Under the pieces are notes generated by a model. That model saw nothing but the letters and a program-made list of their open reading frames with translations, was not told the origin of the DNA and made no database searches. DNA of 42,952 bases from positions 1-42,952 of the forward strand of contig CAMWQN010000006.1 in the NCBI GenBank assembly GCA_947176385.1. Reading direction: 5' to 3'. The position numbers were made by a program, and so were the translations under genes. Origin of the DNA: an uncultured Rickettsiales bacterium (GTDB lineage Bacteria; Pseudomonadota; Alphaproteobacteria; Rs-D84). This document shows positions 29,035 to 38,193 of this stretch, in pieces. How positions within the stretch are numbered: position 1 is the stretch's first letter; every line of letters starts with the position of its first letter.

Positions 29035-31077
29035 ATGAAGTTTAAAAAGATACTGCGTATATTCTTAAATATAATATTTTGGGCGGCAACGGCTGCGATT
29101 GCGGCATTGGCGGCACTGGTACTGATATATGGTAATGATTTGCCTGATTACAAGAAACTGGCGACGTATGCGCCACCGGTCGCAACGCGTCTGTATGCGT
29201 CTGACGGTTCGTTGTTAATTGAATACGCCGAAGAGCGTCGCGTGTTTATCGACTATGCCGATATGCCGCCCCAGCTGGTGAACGCATTTATCGCCGCCGA
29301 AGACCAAAATTTCTGGACGCACCCTGGTATTGACGTCCAGGGAATATTGCGTGCATCTGCAAATAACGTTATGCGTATGATGGGATTTAATACGCACTTT
29401 TCAGGGGCATCAACAATCACGCAACAGGTGGCAAAAAATTTCTTTTTAACATCTGAACGTACCTTGTCGCGCAAGATTAAGGAAGCCATCCTGGCACTGC
29501 GCCTGGAACGTGCGTTTTCTAAGCAACACATAATGACACTGTATCTGAATCAGATATTCTTAGGCGCACGTGCATATGGCGTGGGTTCTGCTGCATTGAT
29601 GTATTTTAACAAGCCAGTTTCAGAATTGACATTGGCAGAATGTGCGTTTTTGGCATCCCTGCCCAAGGCACCAAATGACCGTGATCGTGCGGTTGAACGT
29701 CGTAACTATGTTCTGCGTCGCATGGTTCAAGAAGGATACATTACACAAGCCCAGGCAGATGAAGCATCCGCTGAACAATTAAATATCAACAGTGGATTTA
29801 CTGCGCAGATGGAACCGGAATTTCAATATTTTGCCGAAGACGTTCGTCGTCAATTACTGGAATCAATCGGTCGTGAAACACTGTATAATCAGGGGTTATA
29901 TATCAAGACAACAATTGTGCCTGAATTGCAACGTGCTGCGTCAAAGGCATTGAATAATGCGCTGGATGCATATAATGCGGGACGCACTGAAAAATTACAG
30001 GGCGCAATTATTGCAATGAATCCATATACTGGTCGCGTGCTGGCAATGGCTGGCGGGCGTTCATTCGCAGACAGTTCATTTAACCGCGCAACACAGGCAA
30101 AGCGTCAAATCGGTTCAACGATAAAGCCGTTTGTGTATCTGGCGGCATTGGAACGTGGCATGTCGCCACAGCATCTGTTGTTGGATGCGCCGATTGTCGG
30201 ATGGCGTGAAAATAATACGCAATGGAAGCCTGAAAATTATGATAAAAAATTCTTGGGCGATGTGCCACTGCGTCTGTCGTTGGAAACGTCGCGTAATGTA
30301 ACAACAGTGCGTTTGGTTGAACAAATCGGTGCGCAAAACGCGATAGAGGTTGCACAGCGTTTTGGTGTATATCCACCAGATATGCAAAACATCAATTTAT
30401 CAATGGCGTTGGGATCTGGTGAAACAACATTGGCGCGTCTGGTATCGGGATATGCCGCATTTGTAAATGGCGGACATGTAATTCAGCCAAAGTTGGTTGA
30501 CTATATCGAAGATAGATACGGTCGCACTTTGGATGGCACGACGGTTGAGATGATTGAATGGAATCCGGATTTGTTACCGCCGACGGAAGATGCTGAATCA
30601 GAACCTTTGTCAGATGAACAGAGTTTGTATCAGATAGTATCTATTTTACAGGGGGCTGTTGAACGTGGTACCGGTCGTCAGGCACAGGTTCCTGGACATA
30701 CAATCGCGGGCAAGACGGGAACAACCAATGATGTCAAAGATGTATGGTTTATCGGTTTTTCAAAAAATATAATCGCAGGTGTATACCTGGGATATGATAC
30801 ACCAAAGCCATTAGGCCGTGGTGCAGGCAGTCATATGGCGGCACGTGCATTTGCAGAATTTATGACAGCTGCGCTGGCTAATGAAAAAAATCAACCATTT
30901 GCAGTGCCAGATGGTATGCGTTTTGTGCGTGTAAACCGTCGCAGTGGTGCCGCGGCCAGTGCCGACCCAAATGGCATGATTATTACCGAGGCTTTTAAAC
31001 CTGGTCAATCCCCAAACCCAGCCCCCAGTGCCCAGCGTAAATCGGCATCTGGTGCGGTCGTCGGCGGTGTATTTTAA
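29035..31077 (+). CDS. mrcA: penicillin-binding protein 1A (transglycosylase/transpeptidase)
   Basis: AAEDQNFWTHPGID, GASTITQQVAKNFFL, KRQIGSTIKPFVYLAAL, AGKTGTTNDVKDVWFIGF; start chosen at MKFKKILR. Confidence 0.94.
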   Translation: MKFKKILRIFLNIIFWAATAAIAALAALVLIYGNDLPDYKKLATYAPPVATRLYASDGSLLIEYAEERRVFIDYADMPPQLVNAFIAAEDQNFWTHPGIDVQGILRASANNVMRMMGFNTHFSGASTITQQVAKNFFLTSERTLSRKIKEAILALRLERAFSKQHIMTLYLNQIFLGARAYGVGSAALMYFNKPVSELTLAECAFLASLPKAPNDRDRAVERRNYVLRRMVQEGYITQAQADEASAEQLNINSGFTAQMEPEFQYFAEDVRRQLLESIGRETLYNQGLYIKTTIVPELQRAASKALNNALDAYNAGRTEKLQGAIIAMNPYTGRVLAMAGGRSFADSSFNRATQAKRQIGSTIKPFVYLAALERGMSPQHLLLDAPIVGWRENNTQWKPENYDKKFLGDVPLRLSLETSRNVTTVRLVEQIGAQNAIEVAQRFGVYPPDMQNINLSMALGSGETTLARLVSGYAAFVNGGHVIQPKLVDYIEDRYGRTLDGTTVEMIEWNPDLLPPTEDAESEPLSDEQSLYQIVSILQGAVERGTGRQAQVPGHTIAGKTGTTNDVKDVWFIGFSKNIIAGVYLGYDTPKPLGRGAGSHMAARAFAEFMTAALANEKNQPFAVPDGMRFVRVNRRSGAAASADPNGMIITEAFKPGQSPNPAPSAQRKSASGAVVGGVF

Positions 31078-31149
31078 TTTTATTTGTCGCAATTTTGTGA
31101 TATAATATCCCCTGTAATTGAATTGTATAAATTACGGGGGATTTTTATT

Positions 31150-31458
31150 ATGAAAAAATACTTATTTTTATTGTTGGGATGTGTGGTGTTATGTGGTTGC
31201 GATAATGGAAAGAATGACAGTAATGTTGTTGTGCGCCAATGTGGTGACTATAACGTTGAAATGTCATTTTCAGACGAAGGCGAATCCATGCATGCTGTCA
31301 TAAATGGGGATGCGGTTGATATGACAATCGCAATTTCTGCATCTGGTGCGCGTTATGTTGGTGTGTTAAATGATACAGACGTTACATTGTGGGGGCAGGG
31401 CGACAATTGGACCCTGTTCTTGAATGACGAAGCACCAATTGAATGCACTGTCAAATAA
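31150..31458 (+). CDS. small putative lipoprotein
   Basis: MKKYLFLLLGCVVLCGC signal with lipobox-like LCGC; start internal to track ORF. Confidence 0.7.
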   Translation: MKKYLFLLLGCVVLCGCDNGKNDSNVVVRQCGDYNVEMSFSDEGESMHAVINGDAVDMTIAISASGARYVGVLNDTDVTLWGQGDNWTLFLNDEAPIECTVK

Positions 31459-31513
31459 GATTTATTTTCCTGTGTCTTTATGATAAAATGTCAGCATAAG
31501 AAAGGAGTTTTTT

Positions 31514-32602
31514 ATGCTGACAGATTTTTTTATGTCTAGTTCTGTAAGTTTTTTTGCCAGTGGTTGGACACAATTTGCTGCGGGTTTTGGTTTGGCATTT
31601 TTGATAATGCTGATATTCGGTCGTCCTTTTATTGGGGCGATGCAACGCTGGCAAAAGAAGGGACAGCCCATCAGTGAAAATGTGCCAAGCACCCATCTGA
31701 AAAAGGCTGGCACGCCAACCATGGGTGGGATATTGGTGTTGCTGGCGATAATTATCCCAAGTCTGTTGTTCATGCCATTGCATAACCCGACGGGCTGGAT
31801 TGCATTGATGGCGTTGGTGATGTTTGGGGTGATTGGCTTTGTTGATGATTATAAAAAGGTCACCAGTCAATCCAAAAAGGCAGCAAATGGTTTGTCACCA
31901 TTAACACGTCTGGTATTGGAAGGTATCTGTGTCGTTATCCTGGCATATTTAATCAATCGTACAATGCCACCGTATATTCCAGAATATTCATTGGCACTGG
32001 GGGCAGGGATAATCTTGCCGTTGGGGCTGTTGTATTATGTGTTTGCATATTTTGTTATATGTGGCTCTGCAAATGCGACAAATATAACAGACGGTCTGGA
32101 TGGAATGTTGGTAAAATTATATATGCCGGTGCTGGTTGTTTTGGTTGTGGCATTGTATGGTGCGACACGTATCGGATTTATGGATACAGTTATGTTCTTG
32201 CCAACAGCCAGTGGTCTGTACGCGGTCCTGGGGGCAGCATTTGGCGCAGTGTTGGGTTTCCTGTGGTACAATGCAAAGCCTGCATCAATATTTATGGGTG
32301 ATGTCGGTTCATTGGCATTGGGCGGATTTATGGGTACGGTTGCAATGTTACTGAAATCTGAAATTGTTATGGGCATTGCTGCGGGTATGATGGTATTGAT
32401 TTTGCTGTCATCATTTACCCAGACAATGTGTTTCAAGTTAACACGTAAAATTACCGGGACGGGGCGTCGCGTATTCTTGCGTGCACCATTGCACCATCAT
32501 TTTGAAGAACTGGGCTGGACCGAGACAAAGATTGTTGAAAGATTCTTTATCGCATCGATTTTATTTTCTGGTTTGGCATTGGTGTTCTTAAAGTTCGCAT
32601 AA
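31514..32602 (+). CDS. mraY: phospho-N-acetylmuramoyl-pentapeptide-transferase
   Basis: KKAGTPTMGGILVLL, GFVDDYKKV, NATNITDGLDGM, FMGDVGSLALGG, RAPLHHHFEELGW. Confidence 0.97.
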   Translation: MLTDFFMSSSVSFFASGWTQFAAGFGLAFLIMLIFGRPFIGAMQRWQKKGQPISENVPSTHLKKAGTPTMGGILVLLAIIIPSLLFMPLHNPTGWIALMALVMFGVIGFVDDYKKVTSQSKKAANGLSPLTRLVLEGICVVILAYLINRTMPPYIPEYSLALGAGIILPLGLLYYVFAYFVICGSANATNITDGLDGMLVKLYMPVLVVLVVALYGATRIGFMDTVMFLPTASGLYAVLGAAFGAVLGFLWYNAKPASIFMGDVGSLALGGFMGTVAMLLKSEIVMGIAAGMMVLILLSSFTQTMCFKLTRKITGTGRRVFLRAPLHHHFEELGWTETKIVERFFIASILFSGLALVFLKFA

Positions 32603-32621
32603 TTATGTGCATTGTCTAAAA

Positions 32622-32655
32622 AAATAACCGGGATTTTATGCCCGGTTATTTTTTT
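32622..32655 (+). terminator. intrinsic terminator after mraY
   Basis: AAATAACCGGG-ATTTTATG-CCCGGTTATTT then T-run. Confidence 0.9.
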
Positions 32656-32704
32656 ACATTTGACCAGTATATTTTCATAAAAAACATGGTATAATAGTCA
32701 CGAC

Positions 32705-33841
32705 ATGCTAAAACGAACGGAAGAAAGTAAGTTAACCAGTTGGTATTTTGAAATAGACCGGCGATTGCTGGTGTGCCTGTTGGCGATGATTTCGATTGGG
32801 GTTATATTTGCAATTTCGGCGGGATCTGTTGCTGCCGAACGTATCGGACAACCGTGGCACTTTTTTGTTATCAAGGCGTTTCCGTTTTATATCACAGGCT
32901 TAATTACATTATTTGTTGCCAGTATGTTGAACAAGCGTCAGGTGTTGGGACTGTCATTCTTTAACGTTGGCGTTGGATTATTGTTGTTGATGGTGACGGT
33001 TATCATGCCGCATCATATAAAAGGTTCAGCCCGATTTGTTGCAATGGGACCGTTTAATGTAATGCCGTCTGATATTATGAAGCCTGGATTTATAATGTTG
33101 ACAGCATTGTTCTTGTCTAAAATGAAAGATGCCTATGGTGAAATCTTTTTGAACAAAGATGCCTGGCGTTTTAAGTTGCTCAGTTGGTGGACATACCTGG
33201 CAATATTTGCCCCCGCATTTTTGATTATATTGTTGCATCCTGATTTGGGTACATCAATTTTGTATTTCTCGGTCTTGGCGGCGATGGTGTTTATGGCGGG
33301 ATTGCCGATGTTTATTGTGCCTGTATTATTGGGGCTGGTTGCGTGCGTTGGTGTATTTGCGTTTTTGACAATGTCGCATGTGCACAATCGTATCGTGGCG
33401 TTTATGACAGGGACCGGTGATACGTATCAGGTTCGTCAATCAGTTCAGTCAATCCAGCACGGGGGATTATTGGGGCGTGGGGACGATTCGTTTGTAAAGC
33501 AATCTTTGCCTGATGCACATACGGACTTTATATTTGCAGCAATTGCCGAAGATGCAGGTGCCCTTATGGGATGCGCATTGTTGGGGCTGTTGCTGTATGT
33601 GTTAAAGCGGTTGACGACCGACGCCATGCGTGCGCGCGATCCGTTTGTATTCTATGCTACCGGTGGCGCTGCCGCGCTGTTTGGAACACAAATTTGTATA
33701 AATTTAATGTCAACATTGCATATATTCGCGCCCAAGGGAATGACATTGCCATTCATATCATACGGGGGCAGTTCGTTTGTTGCGTTCTGTCTGTTGTTTG
33801 GTATGGTGCTGGCAATTGTTCGCGAAGACAGATGGAAATAA
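32705..33841 (+). CDS. ftsW: peptidoglycan glycosyltransferase FtsW (SEDS family)
   Basis: KGSARFVAMGPFNVMPSDIMKPGFIML, LHPDLGTSILYF, LPDAHTDFIFAAIAEDAG, KGMTLPFISYGGSSFVAFCLLFGMVLAI. Confidence 0.94.
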   Translation: MLKRTEESKLTSWYFEIDRRLLVCLLAMISIGVIFAISAGSVAAERIGQPWHFFVIKAFPFYITGLITLFVASMLNKRQVLGLSFFNVGVGLLLLMVTVIMPHHIKGSARFVAMGPFNVMPSDIMKPGFIMLTALFLSKMKDAYGEIFLNKDAWRFKLLSWWTYLAIFAPAFLIILLHPDLGTSILYFSVLAAMVFMAGLPMFIVPVLLGLVACVGVFAFLTMSHVHNRIVAFMTGTGDTYQVRQSVQSIQHGGLLGRGDDSFVKQSLPDAHTDFIFAAIAEDAGALMGCALLGLLLYVLKRLTTDAMRARDPFVFYATGGAAALFGTQICINLMSTLHIFAPKGMTLPFISYGGSSFVAFCLLFGMVLAIVREDRWK

Positions 33842-33856
33842 CAAAAGGAAATTGTA

Positions 33857-34903
33857 ATGAAAATATGGATTGCAACAGGTGGAACCGGTGGGCATGTTTT
33901 TCCGGCATTAAGTGTCGCGACAGAATTGGCGTCACGTGGACATCGTATTACAATTTCATGTGATGGTCGTGTTCGGAAAATGGTGTTGGACGGTCGTCCC
34001 CAGGGCGCGCGCCATGTGCATATATGGGCAGCAGGCGTTGGTGCAAAAAGTCGCATGCAGCAAGTATTGGCATTATCTAAAATCGCAATGTCTGCTGTGG
34101 CATTGTCTGCACGTTTTTTGATTTCTCGTCCAGATCGTGTTGTGGCGTTTGGTGGATATGCATCTGTTGCGCCGGTCTTTGCAGCGCACCTGTTTCGTAT
34201 CCCGACATATTTGCATGAACAGAATGGCGCAATTGGGCGCGCAAATAAATTTACAATGCGCTGGGTTAAAACTTTGATGACCAGTTTCCCAAATGTGTCT
34301 GGTATCCCATCAGGTGGTGCGACAAATGTTGTTTATACAGGATTGCCAGTTCGTCGTGATTTCTTGACACACAGTGGCGCACCGATAAAAAATAATGGGC
34401 GCATTTTTGTGACGGGCGGTTCCTTGGGGGCACAGATTTTGGATGATATTGTCCCTGGTGCAATTGCTGCAATGAAAAACAAGAAGATTTTTGTTATGCA
34501 CCAAACACGTCCTGAAAATGTTGCGCGTCTGCAAAAATTTTATGCGGACAATAAAATTCGCGCGAATGTTTTATCATTTGTTCATGATATGGCGGGTGCA
34601 ATTGTTGATGCAGATTTAGTTATCGGTCGCAGTGGTGCCAGCACGGTTGTTGAATTGGAAACAATTGGTCGTGGCGCGATATTGGTGCCGTTGGCAATCA
34701 ATCCTGACCAGGCTGCAAATGCGGAAAATTTTGCACGTACAGGTGGGGCAATTGTGGTGTCTCAGGATAAATTCACAATGCGCTGGTTAACATCAACTTT
34801 GACAGAATTATTTGATAACCCAGCCCGTCTGGGCAAGATGGCATCTAAGGCGCTGGTGCCAAATAATGCCACCGAAAAAATCGCAGATGTTGTAACAAAA
34901 TAA
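33857..34903 (+). CDS. murG: UDP-GlcNAc--undecaprenyl-pyrophosphoryl-MurNAc-pentapeptide transferase
   Basis: WIATGGTGGHVFPALSVATEL, FGGYASVAPVFAAHLFRIPTYLHEQNGAIGRANK, VTGGSLGAQILDD, GRSGASTVVELETIGRGAILVPL. Confidence 0.96.
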   Translation: MKIWIATGGTGGHVFPALSVATELASRGHRITISCDGRVRKMVLDGRPQGARHVHIWAAGVGAKSRMQQVLALSKIAMSAVALSARFLISRPDRVVAFGGYASVAPVFAAHLFRIPTYLHEQNGAIGRANKFTMRWVKTLMTSFPNVSGIPSGGATNVVYTGLPVRRDFLTHSGAPIKNNGRIFVTGGSLGAQILDDIVPGAIAAMKNKKIFVMHQTRPENVARLQKFYADNKIRANVLSFVHDMAGAIVDADLVIGRSGASTVVELETIGRGAILVPLAINPDQAANAENFARTGGAIVVSQDKFTMRWLTSTLTELFDNPARLGKMASKALVPNNATEKIADVVTK

Positions 34904-34973
34904 AGCGGGGGCGCATTTTCTGCTTGCGCACGATTCGTCATTTGTTCTATGATGAAATCGGAAGGAAAGGAAA

Positions 34974-36335
34974 ATGCGTTTAATCGCAGTATCTGTTTTA
35001 TCAGTTTTTGTTGCTGTGCCAGCGTTTGCCAGTGCGCGTCTGCCCGTTGTGAATCTGGGGGCGGCGGGTGTTTCTGCGCGTGCAGCATTTGGTGCAGATG
35101 CGTCAGCATTGTATGGCAGTGCCACCCAAAATACATCTGATTTATATGGCAGTGCCGATTCTGTAAAATCACCTGCTGTAACGGTTGCACCTGTTGAAAA
35201 AAAGAAAATCGCACAGCGTGCTGCGGTCCCAACACCTGTTAAAAAGGTCGAATCTGTTGACGCGGGCGCAAATATAATTGCAGCAAATGGCGAAGTTTTA
35301 ACACCACGTCGCCCCAGTGCAGATTTGTGGGCGCAAAATGATGCGCCATTGCGTATGCCAACAGTATCTGATTTTGCTGTTATTCGTTCTGATGCGCGCC
35401 TGCCCGAAGAAAGTTTGGATGCGACCACGGCATCTGTTGTCGCGCGTGAAAGCATACAAACTGTTGCGACAAATGCAGTAAATAATTCCGCACCAATGGC
35501 AGAAATGGATGCCCAGATTGCGCGCCTGACAGAATTACAACGTCGTGCAGATGAAAGTTTTAAAAATGTAACACCAGACATGGCACCGCGTGTCGCGTCA
35601 ACCGATGTGCCTGCGACAAAAAGTACACGTGCGGTTGTCGGACATGTTCCATCGGCGAACAATACGAAATCTGCGGATGCACCGATTAAATTGTCACGTT
35701 TGGTTGTTCCAACTGACGAAGATGTTGTTGTTCGTGCTGTTGAAAAAACAAAATCGGCACGTGTTGCATCTGTTCGCAATGATATGACGAATTTAAATCC
35801 TGCCGAATTGCGTCAGGCATTTCGTAAAACATTCTTGTCTGAAAATAAACACCTGTCGTCATATTCAATCGATGACAGATTTGATGTTGCCAGTGATATG
35901 ACATCAAATGTCGAAGGTTTTACCGCACGTCGCGATTTGTCTGAAAAGGGCGGTATCCGTCCATTGGAAATCAAGATTCGTTTCCGCAATGATGATTCTG
36001 CATTGTCACGTGATAATTATAATTTGTTGTCTGAATATGCTGGTGTTGTTTTGAATAATCCAACACGTGCTATTCAGGTTTCAATTCCACAAAATGCAAC
36101 TGTAAACAGTGATGACCGTAAACTGGCTGCACGTCGCCTGGCAATCGTAGAACAGGTTTTGCGTGATACTGGTGTGTCAGAACAGCGTATTTTGCCAGTG
36201 TTATCACAACGCAACGAAGATGCATTTGTATTGCGTATAATATCGTTGGACCAATATGAAACAATGACGCAGCAACAGCGTAATATGTTTGGCGATACAG
36301 TCAGCAAAAAGACATATAAAAGCATGGCATGGTAA
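34974..36335 (+). CDS. secreted protein with a C-terminal OmpA-like (divergent) domain
   Basis: Signal peptide MRLIAVSVLSVFVAVPAFASA; GGAAGGAAAGG RBS; C-terminal IRFRNDDSALSRDNYNLLSEYAGVVLNN...LAARRLAIVEQVLRDTGVSEQRI. Confidence 0.7.
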   Translation: MRLIAVSVLSVFVAVPAFASARLPVVNLGAAGVSARAAFGADASALYGSATQNTSDLYGSADSVKSPAVTVAPVEKKKIAQRAAVPTPVKKVESVDAGANIIAANGEVLTPRRPSADLWAQNDAPLRMPTVSDFAVIRSDARLPEESLDATTASVVARESIQTVATNAVNNSAPMAEMDAQIARLTELQRRADESFKNVTPDMAPRVASTDVPATKSTRAVVGHVPSANNTKSADAPIKLSRLVVPTDEDVVVRAVEKTKSARVASVRNDMTNLNPAELRQAFRKTFLSENKHLSSYSIDDRFDVASDMTSNVEGFTARRDLSEKGGIRPLEIKIRFRNDDSALSRDNYNLLSEYAGVVLNNPTRAIQVSIPQNATVNSDDRKLAARRLAIVEQVLRDTGVSEQRILPVLSQRNEDAFVLRIISLDQYETMTQQQRNMFGDTVSKKTYKSMAW

Positions 36336-37084
36336 TTGACGTGCACACGTTGTTAAAATTTCTATCTGTAAAACTGCATAATTTCACAGACTTTGTATTC
36401 CCGCCATCATGTCCACTGTGTGGTGAACGTACATCGGTACATGGCGAATTTTGTGCCGAATGTTGGACAATGTTTGATTGGATTGATGGTGCGAAATGTT
36501 CCAAGTGTGGATATCCGTTTTCTTCTGATTGGGATGCAGATCCAAATGTTCTTTGTCCGATATGTGCATCAAACAAGTGTGAATTGGATTTGATTCGCAG
36601 TGCATGTGTCTATGACAACGCGTCGCGCACAGCCGTGTTGCCATTCAAACATTGTGGTCAAATAAAATATGGATATGCGATGTCACGTGCAATGATATGG
36701 GCGCTGCGTGATGCGGATATAAAACCTGATGTTATTATGCCAGTGCCACTGGCGTGGCGGCGCCTGTTCAAACGTGGTTATAATCAGGCGTCTATCTTGG
36801 CGCGTCCGATTGCACGTGCATATGGTGTTCCGATGGATACGTCATCTGTTCACAGAAAGTATCGCCCGGATATGGGACATAAAAACGCACGCGAACGTGC
36901 CAAAAATATACATGGTGTATTTCACGTTGTCGCACCTGACAAAATTCGCGGTAAAAAGATTTTGTTAATTGATGATGTTATGACAACCGGTGCAACATTT
37001 TCAGAACTTCGTCGCGTCTTGATGCTTTCAGGTGCTGCGGCTGTCTATGGTGTTACATTTTGTCGTGTTTCGCGAACTATATAA
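36329..37084 (+). CDS. comF: ComF-family phosphoribosyltransferase-like protein
   Basis: CPLCGERTSVHGEFCAECW zinc ribbon, PVPLAWRRLFKRGYNQASILARPIA, KKILLIDDVMTTGATF; overlaps previous gene by 7 nt. Confidence 0.9.
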   Translation: MVIDVHTLLKFLSVKLHNFTDFVFPPSCPLCGERTSVHGEFCAECWTMFDWIDGAKCSKCGYPFSSDWDADPNVLCPICASNKCELDLIRSACVYDNASRTAVLPFKHCGQIKYGYAMSRAMIWALRDADIKPDVIMPVPLAWRRLFKRGYNQASILARPIARAYGVPMDTSSVHRKYRPDMGHKNARERAKNIHGVFHVVAPDKIRGKKILLIDDVMTTGATFSELRRVLMLSGAAAVYGVTFCRVSRTI

Positions 37085-37108
37085 AAAATCCCCCAATGGG
37101 GGGATTTT
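37085..37108. terminator. bidirectional intrinsic terminator
   Basis: AAAATCCCCC-AAT-GGGGGGATTTT between convergent genes. Confidence 0.85.
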
Positions 37109-37109
37109 C

Positions 37110-37529
37110 TTATTTAACGTGTACAGATTTATTTAATAACATAAAGCGTGCGCGTTCTTCGTCCCACATTTTTGACACAGCGACCTGCAAGAAGTGTTCA
37201 GATACTGGGCGACGTGTGGACTGTGGTGCGCCATGTGCAATGTTATGTGCTTTTCTGAAACATGCGGTTACAATATCTTCTAAATCATAGTGATGTTTAG
37301 AAATATGTGCATATTTGCTGGTTGGCATTTTGCCTTCTGTAACAGTCTGGTCATTCGCAGTGTGTACAAAATAGTTTTTGTATTTCCAGTTGTAGTGTAC
37401 ACTTAACAGTGGCTGGTTAGATTTGTTTAAAACAATGTATGTTGTAAATCCGTTTATATCGTTTTCACGTACGATAACATTGTTGTTTTGTATTGTGTTC
37501 AGAATTACATATTTCATTGCTGCATGCAT
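37110..37529 (-). CDS. hypothetical protein (139 aa)
   Basis: AAAGGAG Shine-Dalgarno 7 nt before ATG on minus strand. Confidence 0.7.
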   Translation of the reverse strand: MHAAMKYVILNTIQNNNVIVRENDINGFTTYIVLNKSNQPLLSVHYNWKYKNYFVHTANDQTVTEGKMPTSKYAHISKHHYDLEDIVTACFRKAHNIAHGAPQSTRRPVSEHFLQVAVSKMWDEERARFMLLNKSVHVK

Positions 37530-37682
37530 AATGCGCTCCTTTGATTTTGATATAGATTTTTGTGTTCGAATTATATTACAAAGATAAAGTTTGTCAAATA
37601 TAATGTGCCAGTGGATATGTATGCTTGAATTTCGTTTTTTATCTGCTAGGATTGTTAGAAGTTTTAACCAGGGGATTGTGAT

Positions 37683-38189
37683 ATGAAAATAAAGAATTTC
37701 TTTGTGTTTATGGCGGTATCGTTATGTGGGCTGTCTGCACATGCATTGCCGTTGACGGGACTGTATCAAACAATTGATGATGCAACAAATCAGCCCAAGG
37801 CGATTGTTGTCCTGTATGAATACGCTGATGGTGATGATACAGAATTGGCAGGACGTATTGTTGCGACATATAATGCGGATGGTACTATAAAGGATGTGTG
37901 GGGCGCGCCTGAATCACAATCATCAAAATTTGTTGGCATGGATATTATCCGTGGTATGGAATGGGATGCAGATGACAATCGTTATGAAGACGGAAAAATA
38001 ACCGATCCACAAAGCGGCAAGGTTTATTCTTCTGTTATCTGGCAAGATGTGCCTGGTAAATTGAATGTTCGGGGTAAAATTGGACCGTTTGGTCGTACCC
38101 AGGTATGGAATGTGTTAAATGGCAATGACGTACCAAAAGATTTAAAGAATTTAAATACATCAAACTGGAAACCACAAATCAAGAAGTAA
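37683..38189 (+). CDS. DUF2147-family secreted protein
   Basis: Signal peptide; GLYQTID...GKITDPQSGKVYSSVIWQDVPGKLNVRGKIGPFGRTQVW. Confidence 0.8.
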   Translation: MKIKNFFVFMAVSLCGLSAHALPLTGLYQTIDDATNQPKAIVVLYEYADGDDTELAGRIVATYNADGTIKDVWGAPESQSSKFVGMDIIRGMEWDADDNRYEDGKITDPQSGKVYSSVIWQDVPGKLNVRGKIGPFGRTQVWNVLNGNDVPKDLKNLNTSNWKPQIKK

Positions 38190-38193
38190 TAAA

